A DNA stretch of 64,000 nucleotides from Limnobacter olei (GTDB lineage: Bacteria > Pseudomonadota > Gammaproteobacteria > Burkholderiales > Burkholderiaceae_B), in assembly GCF_029087225.1 (NCBI RefSeq), contig NZ_JARFJD010000002.1, positions 473,378 to 537,377 on the forward strand, given 5' to 3'. Below are positions 33,045 through 42,187 of this stretch, in pieces (the stretch's first letter is position 1; each line of letters starts with the position of its first letter). The notes under the pieces are model-generated. The model saw only the letters and a list, made by a program, of their open reading frames with translations, was not told the DNA's origin and made no database searches. Made by a program: the position numbers and the translations under genes.

Positions 33045-34003
33045 GGCATCGCCTCCAACGCACCGAATGGCACCACGTCGTCATGCCATCGTCCTTGCAA
33101 TTCTTTTCGGGGAGAAATATCAATCAAGCGAGGTGACAGGGTTTGGCTGCGTTTGGCAGTTGACTCACACCCTTTTGCATACATCAGCTCGCCTCCAAGA
33201 ATCAGGCGAACCGAAGCAACCTCCTCAGGGGCATCGTCCCGTGTCCAGGTCGATACAAGGCGCTCCAACGCAGAAACTGCCTGCACCACCGAGAAGCCCT
33301 CCTCGCTGTGCTCCCAGCTTTCATTGAACAGCACGCCTTGAGAGAAAACAGCCAATCGAACATGGTGGCGAGACAGTTCACCATGCAACAGAAAACGGAT
33401 ATCTGCCGACTTCAATGCAGCAGGAGCCATCTGCAAATAGCCATTCATAGCAGCCACGGTGTCCAGCGTAATTCCCAAACAGGTCAAGCCACAGGACTGA
33501 CAGGCACGCATGATTTCATCAACCTGTTTTTGGTCAATCCCTGCAACAGCAAGGCTGACACTGCCATCTGACAGTTCTGCCTTCACCTGCCAATCAAAAG
33601 CAGCCTCACGCTCCGATTCCCCTGCAGCGGCCTCCATCAATTCCTGAATCTGAAAACGAATCAAGTTCTCGCGCTCATCCTTGGCCACGCCAATCTCCCC
33701 CAAATACGCATGTTTGGAAGGCACAGAAACCACCACGAACTGCGGCTTGGTCAGCGTGGGCGGTAGCTCTCGAATCGCAGCCACGATCGCTTGCTCCAGG
33801 GATACCGCGCTCAACAAAGCATCATCCTGAGGGACTAGCTCCAGGGTGCCGCCACCCGATGCACGAATCGACTTAAATGACAGGCAGCCCTGGCGCTCAA
33901 TTTCTCCGTAAACCCACCGCCACCTGCCCCCACTGAACGAGATGGACAAGGCATGGGCCGCGCCTGCGTGTAGGCTGAAAAACCACTTTCGAACTGATTT
34001 CAT
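33035..34003 (-). CDS. pilM: divergent PilM-like pilus assembly protein
   Basis: A protein of 322 residues in the pilM position before pilN. It keeps PilM-like segments (FVVVSVPSKHAYLGEIGVAKDE, IRFQIQELM, VAGIDQKQVDEIMRACQSCGL, LGITLDTVAAMNGYL). The N-terminal actin-like phosphate motif of canonical PilM (GIDIGSSSVK type) is replaced by FSLHAGAAHALSISFSGGRW, and the C-terminal LILGGELMYAKG is short. PilM is a cytoplasmic actin-like protein that binds the PilN tail. Here nucleotide binding may be altered. The assignment rests on position plus partial similarity. It diverges from mrcA across 180 bases. Confidence 0.85.
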   Translation of the reverse strand: MKSVRKWFFSLHAGAAHALSISFSGGRWRWVYGEIERQGCLSFKSIRASGGGTLELVPQDDALLSAVSLEQAIVAAIRELPPTLTKPQFVVVSVPSKHAYLGEIGVAKDERENLIRFQIQELMEAAAGESEREAAFDWQVKAELSDGSVSLAVAGIDQKQVDEIMRACQSCGLTCLGITLDTVAAMNGYLQMAPAALKSADIRFLLHGELSRHHVRLAVFSQGVLFNESWEHSEEGFSVVQAVSALERLVSTWTRDDAPEEVASVRLILGGELMYAKGCESTAKRSQTLSPRLIDISPRKELQGRWHDDVVPFGALEAMPCE

Positions 34004-34183
34004 GAATGAACCCTGAGCAAGGTAGAGCTTCAGGGTAGAGAATTCAGCGGAGCCAGCTAACCCTCATTGGAGGGGTACAACCACTAGGGGGAGAGCACGA
34101 ATTCACCACTAGAGTCAACGATCGGAAATTCCCGTGCGTTGGCAGATACAATGTAGCCACCAACACCTATCCTGTTCCGACCT
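34004..34183. other. divergent pilM/mrcA intergenic region
   Basis: 180 bases without a gene, expected to hold both divergent promoters. The only promoter-like string is TACAAT at 34147-34152, 32 bases before the mrcA GTG, without a good -35. No long repeat is seen. Confidence 0.4.
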
Positions 34184-36661
34184 GTGAATTCAAACAAAAT
34201 CCGCCTCAAGCACCACTCCGATGGCTTCATTGCGACCGCGCTCACCGTACTGATCGGCTTGGGCGTGTCTGGCGCGCTGCTCGTGGGCGTGGCCTTGGCA
34301 CTTATTTTCCCCAAGTTACCCGACCTCGATACCCTGACCGATTACCGACCCAAAGTGCCGCTGCGCGTGTTGACTACCGATGGCGTACTCATCGGTGAAT
34401 TTGGTGAAGAACGCCGCCGCCCAGTCGACATTACCGAGGTGCCCTTGGTGATGCAACAAGCCATTTTGGCGGCCGAGGACGATCGGTTCTACGAGCACGG
34501 CGGCATCGACTTCATGGGTGTTGCACGGGCCTTGGTGACCAACGTCACCTCGGGCGGGCGCACACAGGGCGCCAGCACCATTACCATGCAGGTCGCCCGC
34601 AATTTCTTCCTGACCCGAGACAAAACCTGGACCCGCAAGTTGTATGAAGTACTGCTGGCCTACAAGATTGAAGGCAGCCTGAGCAAAGACGAAATTCTGG
34701 AGCTTTATATCAACCAGATTTACCTGGGCCAACGCGCCTACGGTTTTCAATCTGCCTCACAAGTGTATTTCGGCAAACCGCTGCGCGACATCAATGCCGC
34801 AGAAGCAGCCATGTTGGCTGGTTTGCCCAAAGCGCCCTCTGCCTACAATCCAATTGTGAATCCAAGCCGTGCCCGTGTGCGCCAGGAGTATGTACTACGC
34901 CGCATGAACGACCTCGAGTATCTCGACGATGCACAATTTGAAGAAGCCTTGAACACCGAGTTGGTGTACCGCAATCGCAAAGCCAACGGCGATGACATCG
35001 AGGCCACGACAGGCCTGACCATCAATGCCGACTACGCAGCTGAAATGGCACGCCAGGCCGTGGTTGAAATGTATGGCGAAGAGGCCTATACCTCGGGCAT
35101 CACCGTAACCACAACCTTGATTGCAAAAGAACAGCGTGCCGCCCAGCGCGCCTTGCGCAACAGCGTGATGGACTATGAACTGCGTCAATTCTTCCGTGGC
35201 CCGGAAGGCTACATTGAACTGCCGAACGACCCAAAAGAAGCCGAAGAAGTCATCGGTGACAACATCAGCGACTACACCGACTACGGTTTTTTACAAAGCG
35301 CAGTGGTGCTATCAGCCAGTCCCACTGAAGTGGTGGTATCGCAGGGCGCAGGGGAGCCGCTAAAACTGACAGGCACCAGCCTGAAGCCCGCAGAAAGCTG
35401 GTTAAATGAACGCGCGCCTGCCAACAAACGACTGAAACGCGGTGCTGTTGTGCGTATTTTAAAACGCAAAGACCAGCCCCCCATGCTGACGCAATTGCCT
35501 GAAGTGGAAGCTGCGTTTATTGCCATCAGCCCCAAAGACGGCGCAATCCGCGCCCTGTCCGGTGGGTTCGAGTTTTCTCGCAACAAATTCAACCATGTCA
35601 CCCAGGCCACCCGCCAACCGGGCTCGGCATTCAAGCCGTTTGTGTATTCTGCTGCACTTGAAAAGGGAATCACACCAACCACACTGGTGGCCGATGAACC
35701 CATTTTTGTGCCAGCCGACACCCCGGGTGGCAAGGACTGGAGCCCAAAGAACTACGACGGAAAGTACGACGGCCCCATGTTGCTCAAAGAAGGCCTGGCC
35801 AAGTCGAAAAACATGGTATCCATCCGGGTACTGCAAGAAATTACCCCACAATACGGCCAGCGTTGGGCCACACAGTTCGGCTTTCCTGCTGCGAATGTGC
35901 CACCCTACCTCACCATGGCCTTGGGCGCTGTCACCACAAACCCTCTTCAAATGGCCAGCGCGTTTGCCGTATTTGCCAATTCGGGTTACCGCGTAAAACC
36001 CTATTTGATTGAAAAAATCACCGATGGCACCGGTCGAATTGTCGCCCGTGCGCGCCCCGCTGTTGCAGGCGAGGAAGCCAACCGTGTAATCGATGCCCGC
36101 AATGCATTCCTGACAACCCGCCTGCTGCGTGAAGTGGTCGAGCGCGGCACAGCCACCCGGGCCAAAGTGCTCAACCGGGGAGACATTGTTGGCAAAACAG
36201 GTACCACTAACGACAGCCATGATGCATGGTTCGCAGGCTACAACAGCGATATTTCAGCGGTGGCCTGGGTTGGCTACGACCAACCCCGCAACCTGGGTGC
36301 CCGCGAAACCGGTGGAGGCCTGGCCTTGCCAATCTGGATTGATTACATGAAAGTGGCGCTGGCTGATTCACCAGAAAAACCACAAGTGGTCCCCCCAGGC
36401 ATTGAATACATTGACGGGAATTATTACTACTCCGAATACACACCGGGCAACGGCGTGGGGCGCATCGATGTGAACGGTGGTGGTGACGACATTCCGAGTC
36501 TGTTTAACTTCCTGAAGGGCTTGGGCGGCATGCTCGAGGGCAGCGGTGAAGCACCCATCAGTGGCAACCCCACCGCCGGTGATGGCACCAGCCACGCGGC
36601 ACCCGCCCGTCCACGAGAGCAGCCGCGGGATGATATTGAACGGCTGTTCGGCAACAATTAA
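34184..36661 (+). CDS. mrcA: penicillin-binding protein 1A, bifunctional transglycosylase/transpeptidase
   Basis: A protein of 825 residues starting with GTG at 34184. A short cytoplasmic tail and one membrane helix (15-43) lead into the glycosyltransferase GT51 domain: catalytic Glu98 in AAEDDRFYEHGGID, then QGASTITMQVARNFFL. An OB-like insertion lies around 300-440. The transpeptidase domain has Ser481-x-x-Lys484 (RQPGSAFKPF), SKN (AKSKNMVSIR) and KTG (VGKTGTTND). The C-terminal 90 residues are Gly/Asp/Pro-rich. The enzyme polymerises and crosslinks peptidoglycan in the periplasm. Diverging from pilM and followed by cyaY is the standard betaproteobacterial setting. Confidence 0.97.
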   Translation: MNSNKIRLKHHSDGFIATALTVLIGLGVSGALLVGVALALIFPKLPDLDTLTDYRPKVPLRVLTTDGVLIGEFGEERRRPVDITEVPLVMQQAILAAEDDRFYEHGGIDFMGVARALVTNVTSGGRTQGASTITMQVARNFFLTRDKTWTRKLYEVLLAYKIEGSLSKDEILELYINQIYLGQRAYGFQSASQVYFGKPLRDINAAEAAMLAGLPKAPSAYNPIVNPSRARVRQEYVLRRMNDLEYLDDAQFEEALNTELVYRNRKANGDDIEATTGLTINADYAAEMARQAVVEMYGEEAYTSGITVTTTLIAKEQRAAQRALRNSVMDYELRQFFRGPEGYIELPNDPKEAEEVIGDNISDYTDYGFLQSAVVLSASPTEVVVSQGAGEPLKLTGTSLKPAESWLNERAPANKRLKRGAVVRILKRKDQPPMLTQLPEVEAAFIAISPKDGAIRALSGGFEFSRNKFNHVTQATRQPGSAFKPFVYSAALEKGITPTTLVADEPIFVPADTPGGKDWSPKNYDGKYDGPMLLKEGLAKSKNMVSIRVLQEITPQYGQRWATQFGFPAANVPPYLTMALGAVTTNPLQMASAFAVFANSGYRVKPYLIEKITDGTGRIVARARPAVAGEEANRVIDARNAFLTTRLLREVVERGTATRAKVLNRGDIVGKTGTTNDSHDAWFAGYNSDISAVAWVGYDQPRNLGARETGGGLALPIWIDYMKVALADSPEKPQVVPPGIEYIDGNYYYSEYTPGNGVGRIDVNGGGDDIPSLFNFLKGLGGMLEGSGEAPISGNPTAGDGTSHAAPARPREQPRDDIERLFGNN

Positions 36662-36667
36662 AAGAAC

Positions 36668-36994
36668 TTAGAAATTGGGGCAGTTCTGCCCCAATTGGCC
36701 ACTCAGCAGTTCAACAAAGTGGGTTTTGAAGGGCGTTTTGCTGCGGGTATCCAGCCATTCGCCATTGGCATACTGATAATGAAAACCACCCGATTTTGCA
36801 GCCAGCCACAACTCGTGATTGGCCACCTGGCTGTTTAAAATCATCTTGCCTTTGTCTTCAAAATCAAGGGTTAATACATTGCCCGAGCGCATTGAATCTG
36901 CATCAAGGTCCAGCGTATCGACCAAGGATTCAATATACTCTTCTACTTGAACCAAGGTGGCATCCACCACCGCCTGGAATTCTGTGTCTGTCAT
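36668..36994 (-). CDS. cyaY: frataxin-like iron-sulfur cluster assembly protein
   Basis: A protein of 108 residues from the ATG at 36994 (MTDTEFQAVVDATLVQVEEYIESL). An acidic N-terminal helix (VEEYIESLVDTLDLDADS) is followed by strands with LTLDFEDKGKMILNSQVANHELWLAAKSGG and HYQYANGEW, the frataxin core (written here as the conserved pieces LTLDFED and HELWLA). CyaY binds iron and modulates IscS-IscU cluster assembly. Its ribosome site AGAGGTGA lies inside the lptM coding sequence, because the start codon interlocks with that of lptM in the palindrome CATG at 36992-36995. It converges on mrcA, 6 bases away. Confidence 0.95.
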   Translation of the reverse strand: MTDTEFQAVVDATLVQVEEYIESLVDTLDLDADSMRSGNVLTLDFEDKGKMILNSQVANHELWLAAKSGGFHYQYANGEWLDTRSKTPFKTHFVELLSGQLGQNCPNF

Positions 36995-37151
36995 GAAAAA
37001 ATCACCTCTAAGAACATTGGCCATTGTCACCCTGTTTGCACTGGGCCTGAATGCTTGCGGCCAACGCGGACCACTTTATTTGCCCGAGCCGCCCGCACCC
37101 CTGCCCAAACCCGCTGGCTACGACAAACCTGAACAACAGCAAAACCGCTAA
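36993..37151 (+). CDS. lptM: small LPS-assembly lipoprotein LptM (YifL family)
   Basis: A protein of 52 residues: signal peptide MKKSPLRTLAIVTLFALGLNAC with lipobox LNAC (Cys22), then the family signature CGQRGPLYLPEPP and a Pro-rich tail. LptM is an outer-membrane lipoprotein that helps LptD mature correctly with LptE. Genes of this family commonly lie before lysA and opposite cyaY, as here. Its ATG shares two bases with the cyaY start on the other strand, so its own promoter and ribosome site must lie within cyaY coding sequence. It is 26 bases from lysA, probably co-transcribed. Confidence 0.92.
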   Translation: MKKSPLRTLAIVTLFALGLNACGQRGPLYLPEPPAPLPKPAGYDKPEQQQNR

Positions 37152-37177
37152 ACCTACAATTTTCGAGCAATTTTACC

Positions 37178-38485
37178 GTGCAAAACAACTCAGTGAATCC
37201 CAGCGATCTCAACCCCCACTTGCAGTTCGACACAGCCAGTGGAGAACTTCAATTCGAGAGCACCGAGCTTTCCGGTTTGGCGCAGGAATTCGGAACACCC
37301 TTGTATGTGTATTCCGCCTCTTCCATCAAAGCGGCTTATCGTGCATACGCCAGCGCCTGTCAGGGTCTAGCCCACGTCACCATCTGCTACGCGGTCAAAG
37401 CCAACTCCAACATTCACATTCTGAAATTGCTGGCCCAAGAGGGTGCTGGGTTCGACATTGTGTCTGCCGGTGAACTGGCACGTGTCATCGCGGCGGGTGG
37501 CGCACCTGAAAAGGCCGTGTTCGCGGGCGTGGGCAAATCCATGCAGGAAATTGAGTATGCGCTGGGGCAAGGCGTGGGCTGCTTCAATGTGGAATCTGAA
37601 GCCGAAATGGAGCGCGTGGCCCTGGTTGCCGAGAAATTGCAACGGAAAGCCAATGTGTCGTTGCGTGTGAATCCCGATGTCGATGCAAAAACCCACCCCT
37701 ATATTTCCACGGGCCTGAAAGAAAATAAATTTGGCGTGTCGATGAACGCGGCCAAGCGGGTTTATCAATTTGCCAATTCACACCCGTGGTTGAATGTGCA
37801 CGGCATCGATTGCCACATTGGCTCTCAACTCACGGATGCAAGCCCCTATTTCGATGCGCTTGACAGGGTGCTGGCATTGCTTGACCAATTGGCAGCCGAC
37901 GGCATTGAAATCAACCACCTCGACCTGGGTGGCGGCATCGGCATTCGTTATCTGGACGAAACACCACCCACACCGGCTGAAGTACTACCCAAATTAATCA
38001 GCAAAGTTCAAAGCTGGGCTCATGCCAAGGGTCGCGGCATGCCCACCTTGTCATTCGAACCCGGACGCTCCATTGTGGGCAACGCGGGGGTTTTGCTGAC
38101 CCAGGTCGAATTCCTGAAAGAAAATGAAGGCAAACACTTCGCGATTGTAGACGCCGCCATGAACGACCTGATGCGCCCGGCGATGTACAAAGCGTTCCAC
38201 GGTGTGGTGGCTGTACAAAACAATCCCCATGCTACGGCGCAAGAATACGATGTGGTAGGCCCGGTGTGTGAATCGGGCGACTGGCTGGCGAAAAACCGCA
38301 CACTGGCCATTGAACAGGGCGACTACCTTGCCATTTTGTCAGCGGGTGCCTATGGCCAAACCATGGCATCGAACTACAACAGCCGTGGCCGTGCAGCCGA
38401 AGTACTTTTGGAAAACGGCAAAGTTACCTTGATTCGCCGTCGAGAATCCATCGAAGACCAGCTTCGCCCGGAACTCGACGTTTAA
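37178..38485 (+). CDS. lysA: diaminopimelate decarboxylase
   Basis: A PLP enzyme of 435 residues, fold type III. It probably starts with GTG at 37178 (a second in-frame GTG lies five codons in). The PLP lysine is Lys74 in CYAVKANSN. Other motifs are HIGSQL, the phosphate-binding DLGGGIGIRY, EPGRSIVGNAG and the second-subunit Cys in VCESGDW. It decarboxylates meso-diaminopimelate to lysine, the last step of lysine synthesis. It follows lptM and ends at a strong terminator. Confidence 0.97.
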   Translation: MQNNSVNPSDLNPHLQFDTASGELQFESTELSGLAQEFGTPLYVYSASSIKAAYRAYASACQGLAHVTICYAVKANSNIHILKLLAQEGAGFDIVSAGELARVIAAGGAPEKAVFAGVGKSMQEIEYALGQGVGCFNVESEAEMERVALVAEKLQRKANVSLRVNPDVDAKTHPYISTGLKENKFGVSMNAAKRVYQFANSHPWLNVHGIDCHIGSQLTDASPYFDALDRVLALLDQLAADGIEINHLDLGGGIGIRYLDETPPTPAEVLPKLISKVQSWAHAKGRGMPTLSFEPGRSIVGNAGVLLTQVEFLKENEGKHFAIVDAAMNDLMRPAMYKAFHGVVAVQNNPHATAQEYDVVGPVCESGDWLAKNRTLAIEQGDYLAILSAGAYGQTMASNYNSRGRAAEVLLENGKVTLIRRRESIEDQLRPELDV

Positions 38486-38504
38486 TCACATCCAGGTATG
38501 AAAG

Positions 38505-38540
38505 AAAAAAGCCCCGATTCAATCGAACCGGGGCTTTTTT
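38505..38540. terminator. bidirectional terminator between lysA and ccsB
   Basis: GCCCCG (38511-38516) pairs with CGGGGC (38529-38534), with further TTC/GAA pairing inside, six A on the left and six T on the right. It serves lysA on the plus strand and the resB-ccsB unit on the minus strand. Confidence 0.92.
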
Positions 38541-38558
38541 ACATCACAGCTTGTTACA

Positions 38559-39899
38559 TCAAAGCTCGCCGTAAGAATGCAAGCCAGAGAGGAACATGTT
38601 CACGCCCAGGAATGCAAATCCAGTCACCAGCAAGCCCACCAAAGCCCAGTAGGATGCGACCACGCCACGCAGGCCTTTCACCAAACGCATGTGTAGCCAT
38701 GCAGCATAGTTCAGCCACACCACCAGCGCCCAAGTTTCCTTCGGGTCCCATTGCCAGTACGCGCCCCAGGCCTCTGCGGCCCACAAAGCGCCCAAAATGG
38801 TGGCCACTGTAAAAAATGCAAAGCCCACGGCGATCGACTTGTACATCACGTCGTCAAGTACTTCCAACGCGGGCAAGGCATCTGCAATGCGCTTGCGCGC
38901 CAGCAAAATCGCACCCACCACGGCACAACCAATGCCCAGGTACAAGGCCCAGTAAATCGATATGCCTTCGGTGCGAAACACCATGGGCTCCAGGAACATC
39001 AACACACCCAAAATACCTGTGGGAATCAATGCCTTGATACTGGGCGCATGGGCATACACCTTCAACAGGTAAGCAAACGCCACCATTGCTGCAATCGAGA
39101 AAGTGCCATAACCAATAAAGTTGGCCGGTACGTGAATTTTCATCCACCAGCTTTGCAGAGCGGGCACCAAAGGCTGAATGGCATAAGCCTGGCGCTCTAC
39201 GCCGTACCAGGCCAAAAAGCCCACAGCAGCCACCACCACCAACATCACAAAGGCACCTAGCTGGCGCGTTTTGTACACCTGCTCATAGAACAGGTAATAC
39301 ATGGCCGTAATCAGCGCAAACAGCACAAACACTTCGTACAAATTAGAAACTGGAATATGGCCTACATCTGGCCCGATCAGGTAGCTTTCATACCAGCGAA
39401 TGAACATGCCGGCAAAGCCCATCACCACAGCACCCCAAGTCAGCGCCGTGCCCACAAAACCCGCTGTGGGTGAACGCCCCACCAAACCAATCCAATAGGA
39501 CACAGTGGCGACCACAAACATCACGCCCATCCACAAAATGGCGGATTGACTTGAAAGCAGATACTTCAGGAAAAACTTCTGCTCAGCGGCTGCCAAATCA
39601 CCGCCATAACTTGAAATCGCCAACAAGCTCAAGCCCGCTACAGTCAAAATCAACCATTTCAGTGATCCCCAGCGGTAGGCCATGTAGGCAACAACTGGCA
39701 CACAACTCCACAAAATAGTGATCTCGTAAATGTCCATGAAACTGTGGTATTGCTGCGAGGCATAACCCGCCGCGGCCACCAACAATGCGGCAAACGCAAA
39801 GTCACTCCAATGAAATGATTTTGAAAACCAACCCGCCTTTTTCGTGGGCAAGCCTGGCTTATCGCCCGTGGGGCTTTGATTGATCCAGGTCGAACTCAT
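38559..39899 (-). CDS. ccsB: cytochrome c biogenesis protein CcsB/ResC (System II haem exporter subunit)
   Basis: A protein of 446 residues with many membrane helices. It carries the tryptophan-rich haem-handling motif WGAYWQWDPKETWALVVW and conserved His residues in external loops (for example KIHVPANFIGYG and AAWLHMRLVKG). CcsB (CcsA/ResC family) with ResB carries haem across the inner membrane and attaches it to apocytochrome c. The start at 39899 overlaps the resB stop (39896) by four bases. The adjacent upstream gene codes for a c-type cytochrome, a natural substrate. Confidence 0.95.
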   Translation of the reverse strand: MSSTWINQSPTGDKPGLPTKKAGWFSKSFHWSDFAFAALLVAAAGYASQQYHSFMDIYEITILWSCVPVVAYMAYRWGSLKWLILTVAGLSLLAISSYGGDLAAAEQKFFLKYLLSSQSAILWMGVMFVVATVSYWIGLVGRSPTAGFVGTALTWGAVVMGFAGMFIRWYESYLIGPDVGHIPVSNLYEVFVLFALITAMYYLFYEQVYKTRQLGAFVMLVVVAAVGFLAWYGVERQAYAIQPLVPALQSWWMKIHVPANFIGYGTFSIAAMVAFAYLLKVYAHAPSIKALIPTGILGVLMFLEPMVFRTEGISIYWALYLGIGCAVVGAILLARKRIADALPALEVLDDVMYKSIAVGFAFFTVATILGALWAAEAWGAYWQWDPKETWALVVWLNYAAWLHMRLVKGLRGVVASYWALVGLLVTGFAFLGVNMFLSGLHSYGEL

Positions 39900-42085
39900 A
39901 CCGCATCTCCTGCCGAGGCTGCTTTAGGCGCAGCCCTGCTGTTCAATTCATTCACAAACTGCTCGTACTCTTTCTCAAAATCCATGGTCTTTCGAGTGGT
40001 GGACATACCCATCATCACTTTGGAGCCCTCTTCATCCTGGGTTACCCAGAAAAATGCCCTGCGCTCACGGATGTAGAACATCGAAAATACCCCGATGCAC
40101 AAAAACAAACAACCCAGATACACAATCCATTGCCCCGGGGCTTTGGCCAACTGGAACACGCTGGCCTTCACCTCATCAAACTGGTCCAGCTGAAACATCA
40201 CAGGCGCGCCATACAGCGACAAATCAGACAGAGCAATTTGTGCGTCCTGCACAAACCGTCCATGTACTTCATCAGGTACTGCCGGAGGCAAGTTGGCCGT
40301 GGTGCGTGAAAGTTGATAAACCTCCCACATGGCACCTTGCAACAGACGAATAATCACATCGCTGGCTTTCTCGCGTTCGCCCTCGGGCACGGTGCTTTCA
40401 ATAAACTGCGCAATGGCGGGCAAGCCTGACAGCGAATTATTCAAGCCCGCAAAACGCTCCAGGGCACGCTGCGCACTGTCGGCCACACTGGCCACCAACT
40501 GTGCCGAATCGGGCCTGTCACCAAATGCCTGCTGCGCAAAACGCTGTGCCGCAGTTCTGCGAATTTCATCATTTTGCAAAGCCGCACGGAAGCGCATAAA
40601 ACCCTCCAGTTGGCCGTTGTCATCGACTGGAATTCTCAGATACTTAAAACCATCCGCGGGGGTTTCACGCACACCCGCCAAATAATAGCGCCCGCCATCC
40701 AGGTTAATGGGCAACATGTAATTGTGAAACTCACGGGCTTGCCCCGCCTGGTCGCGCAACTTGTAGGTAATGCTGGGACCAATGTTCGTGAATTTGGTCT
40801 TTGCGTCCTCTTTCACACCGGGGCCCAACACGCTGGCAAGGTTGGTCTCGAAAGGCGACAGCGCGTCGGCATTGCCCAAAGCCAAATCATCCACGCTCAC
40901 CTGATCGGCGTTCTCCACGGGCAAGGCCTCTACATTGATTGATTTGAAGGCAGTGAACTCCACCTTCAAATCCCGGCTCAAATCGCCTTGCAACTGGCTC
41001 AGGTCTCGGCCACCGCCCACCACACCATCCAGGTCGAAGCGATAGTCACGCTCGCCGGTCAGCGGAATGCCTTTGAGTTGAACCTTGGTGCCACCATCGT
41101 CAAAGCTCGACTGATACACCGTCACACCCTTGTAAATCAGCGGTTTGTTAACCTCAATCGTGGCCTCAAATCGCTCCTGTGTGTCTGGGTCAAAAACCTC
41201 CACATCACTGGCGAACAACTTGGGCATGCCCGTGCTGTAAAAATCAATCCGGAATTCTTTCAGGGTCAGCTCAAACGGCAGGTCTTGCACCAGCAAACCA
41301 TCATCGGTGTTCAACACAGCCACTCGGCTGGTTTCACCCTCCGGCAATAGCAAATTGGCACGGTAACTAGGGTTCGACTCCGAAAGGCGCGCTTTTTCGG
41401 GAATACCCGCAGTAATTTCAGCCCCGGTCACAGGCGTTTTGCCAGTTGCCCAAACGGCAAGCTGCAAAGGCACACCGCTGTCCAGCAAGCCACCAATGCA
41501 AATCACAATAATCGACAAATGCGCGGCGATGTATCCAAAACGGTTTGCACTGCCTGCTTTGGCGGCCACCATGGTGCCGTTGTCGCGCACCGATTGTTTT
41601 ACCTTGAAACCTTTGTGCTCCAGCCACTCGGCGACGATACCAGGCAATTCAGAGGGCTTCTCCTTGAATCGCCCCTCCCAACGGTGAGCGAAGGCCCTCA
41701 AACTGTTCTCGCGAATATTCTCGCGATACACCCGCATCTCCTTGATCATCTTGGGCGTATTGCGGTAAACGCACAAGGAAGTGGACACCACCAAAAACGC
41801 CATCACGGCGATAAACCAGGGCGCATTGTAAATTCGGAACAAACCCATGGGCTGGAAAAACGAAGCCCAGAAAGGCCCAAACTGGTTCACGTAGTTCACC
41901 CAGGGATCAGCCTGACCAACCACCGTACCAATTGCAGAGGCGATACAAATCAGCGTCAGCAGGCTAATTGCAAAACGCATGGAGCCCAGCAACTCCATCA
42001 AACTGACCCAAAACGACTGCTTGCCCATTCTTTGTGGGTTCAAATTGTTTGCCACGTCCCCTGAACTACTCACACGCTTCCCCAC
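39896..42085 (-). CDS. resB: cytochrome c biogenesis protein ResB/Ccs1
   Basis: A protein of 729 residues, given a GTG start at 42085; GTG at 42073 or ATG at 42028 (MGKQSFWVSLMELLGSMRF) are alternatives. Membrane helices include SMRFAISLLTLICIASAIGT, WFIAVMAFLVVSTSLCVYR and AAHLSIIVICIGGLL; a large periplasmic domain (about 230-650) follows, then a last helix WIVYLGCLFLCIGVFSMFYI. ResB partners CcsB in System II haem delivery. The two genes form a coupled pair. The gap to the cytochrome c4 gene contains that gene's terminator, so resB has its own promoter within 42086-42136. Confidence 0.94.
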   Translation of the reverse strand: MGKRVSSSGDVANNLNPQRMGKQSFWVSLMELLGSMRFAISLLTLICIASAIGTVVGQADPWVNYVNQFGPFWASFFQPMGLFRIYNAPWFIAVMAFLVVSTSLCVYRNTPKMIKEMRVYRENIRENSLRAFAHRWEGRFKEKPSELPGIVAEWLEHKGFKVKQSVRDNGTMVAAKAGSANRFGYIAAHLSIIVICIGGLLDSGVPLQLAVWATGKTPVTGAEITAGIPEKARLSESNPSYRANLLLPEGETSRVAVLNTDDGLLVQDLPFELTLKEFRIDFYSTGMPKLFASDVEVFDPDTQERFEATIEVNKPLIYKGVTVYQSSFDDGGTKVQLKGIPLTGERDYRFDLDGVVGGGRDLSQLQGDLSRDLKVEFTAFKSINVEALPVENADQVSVDDLALGNADALSPFETNLASVLGPGVKEDAKTKFTNIGPSITYKLRDQAGQAREFHNYMLPINLDGGRYYLAGVRETPADGFKYLRIPVDDNGQLEGFMRFRAALQNDEIRRTAAQRFAQQAFGDRPDSAQLVASVADSAQRALERFAGLNNSLSGLPAIAQFIESTVPEGEREKASDVIIRLLQGAMWEVYQLSRTTANLPPAVPDEVHGRFVQDAQIALSDLSLYGAPVMFQLDQFDEVKASVFQLAKAPGQWIVYLGCLFLCIGVFSMFYIRERRAFFWVTQDEEGSKVMMGMSTTRKTMDFEKEYEQFVNELNSRAAPKAASAGDAV

Positions 42086-42133
42086 TATTGACTCTTTGTA
42101 CTTCTCTCACTTTTCCGACTTTTGCCCATGCCG

Positions 42134-42165
42134 AAAAAAAAGGGGCTATCCTCTAGCCCCTTTTT
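42134..42165 (-). terminator. rho-independent terminator after the cytochrome c4 gene
   Basis: Arms AAAAAGGGGCTA (42137-42148) and TAGCCCCTTTTT (42154-42165) with loop TCCTC. On the minus strand the stem is followed by eight T. It separates the cytochrome gene from resB. Confidence 0.9.
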
Positions 42166-42187
42166 GACCGGCGATCGCGTCAAATGT

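Noticed and set aside
35459-36220. Minus-strand open frame of about 250 codons inside mrcA
   Set aside because: Lies antisense to the transpeptidase domain, with no motif of its own.
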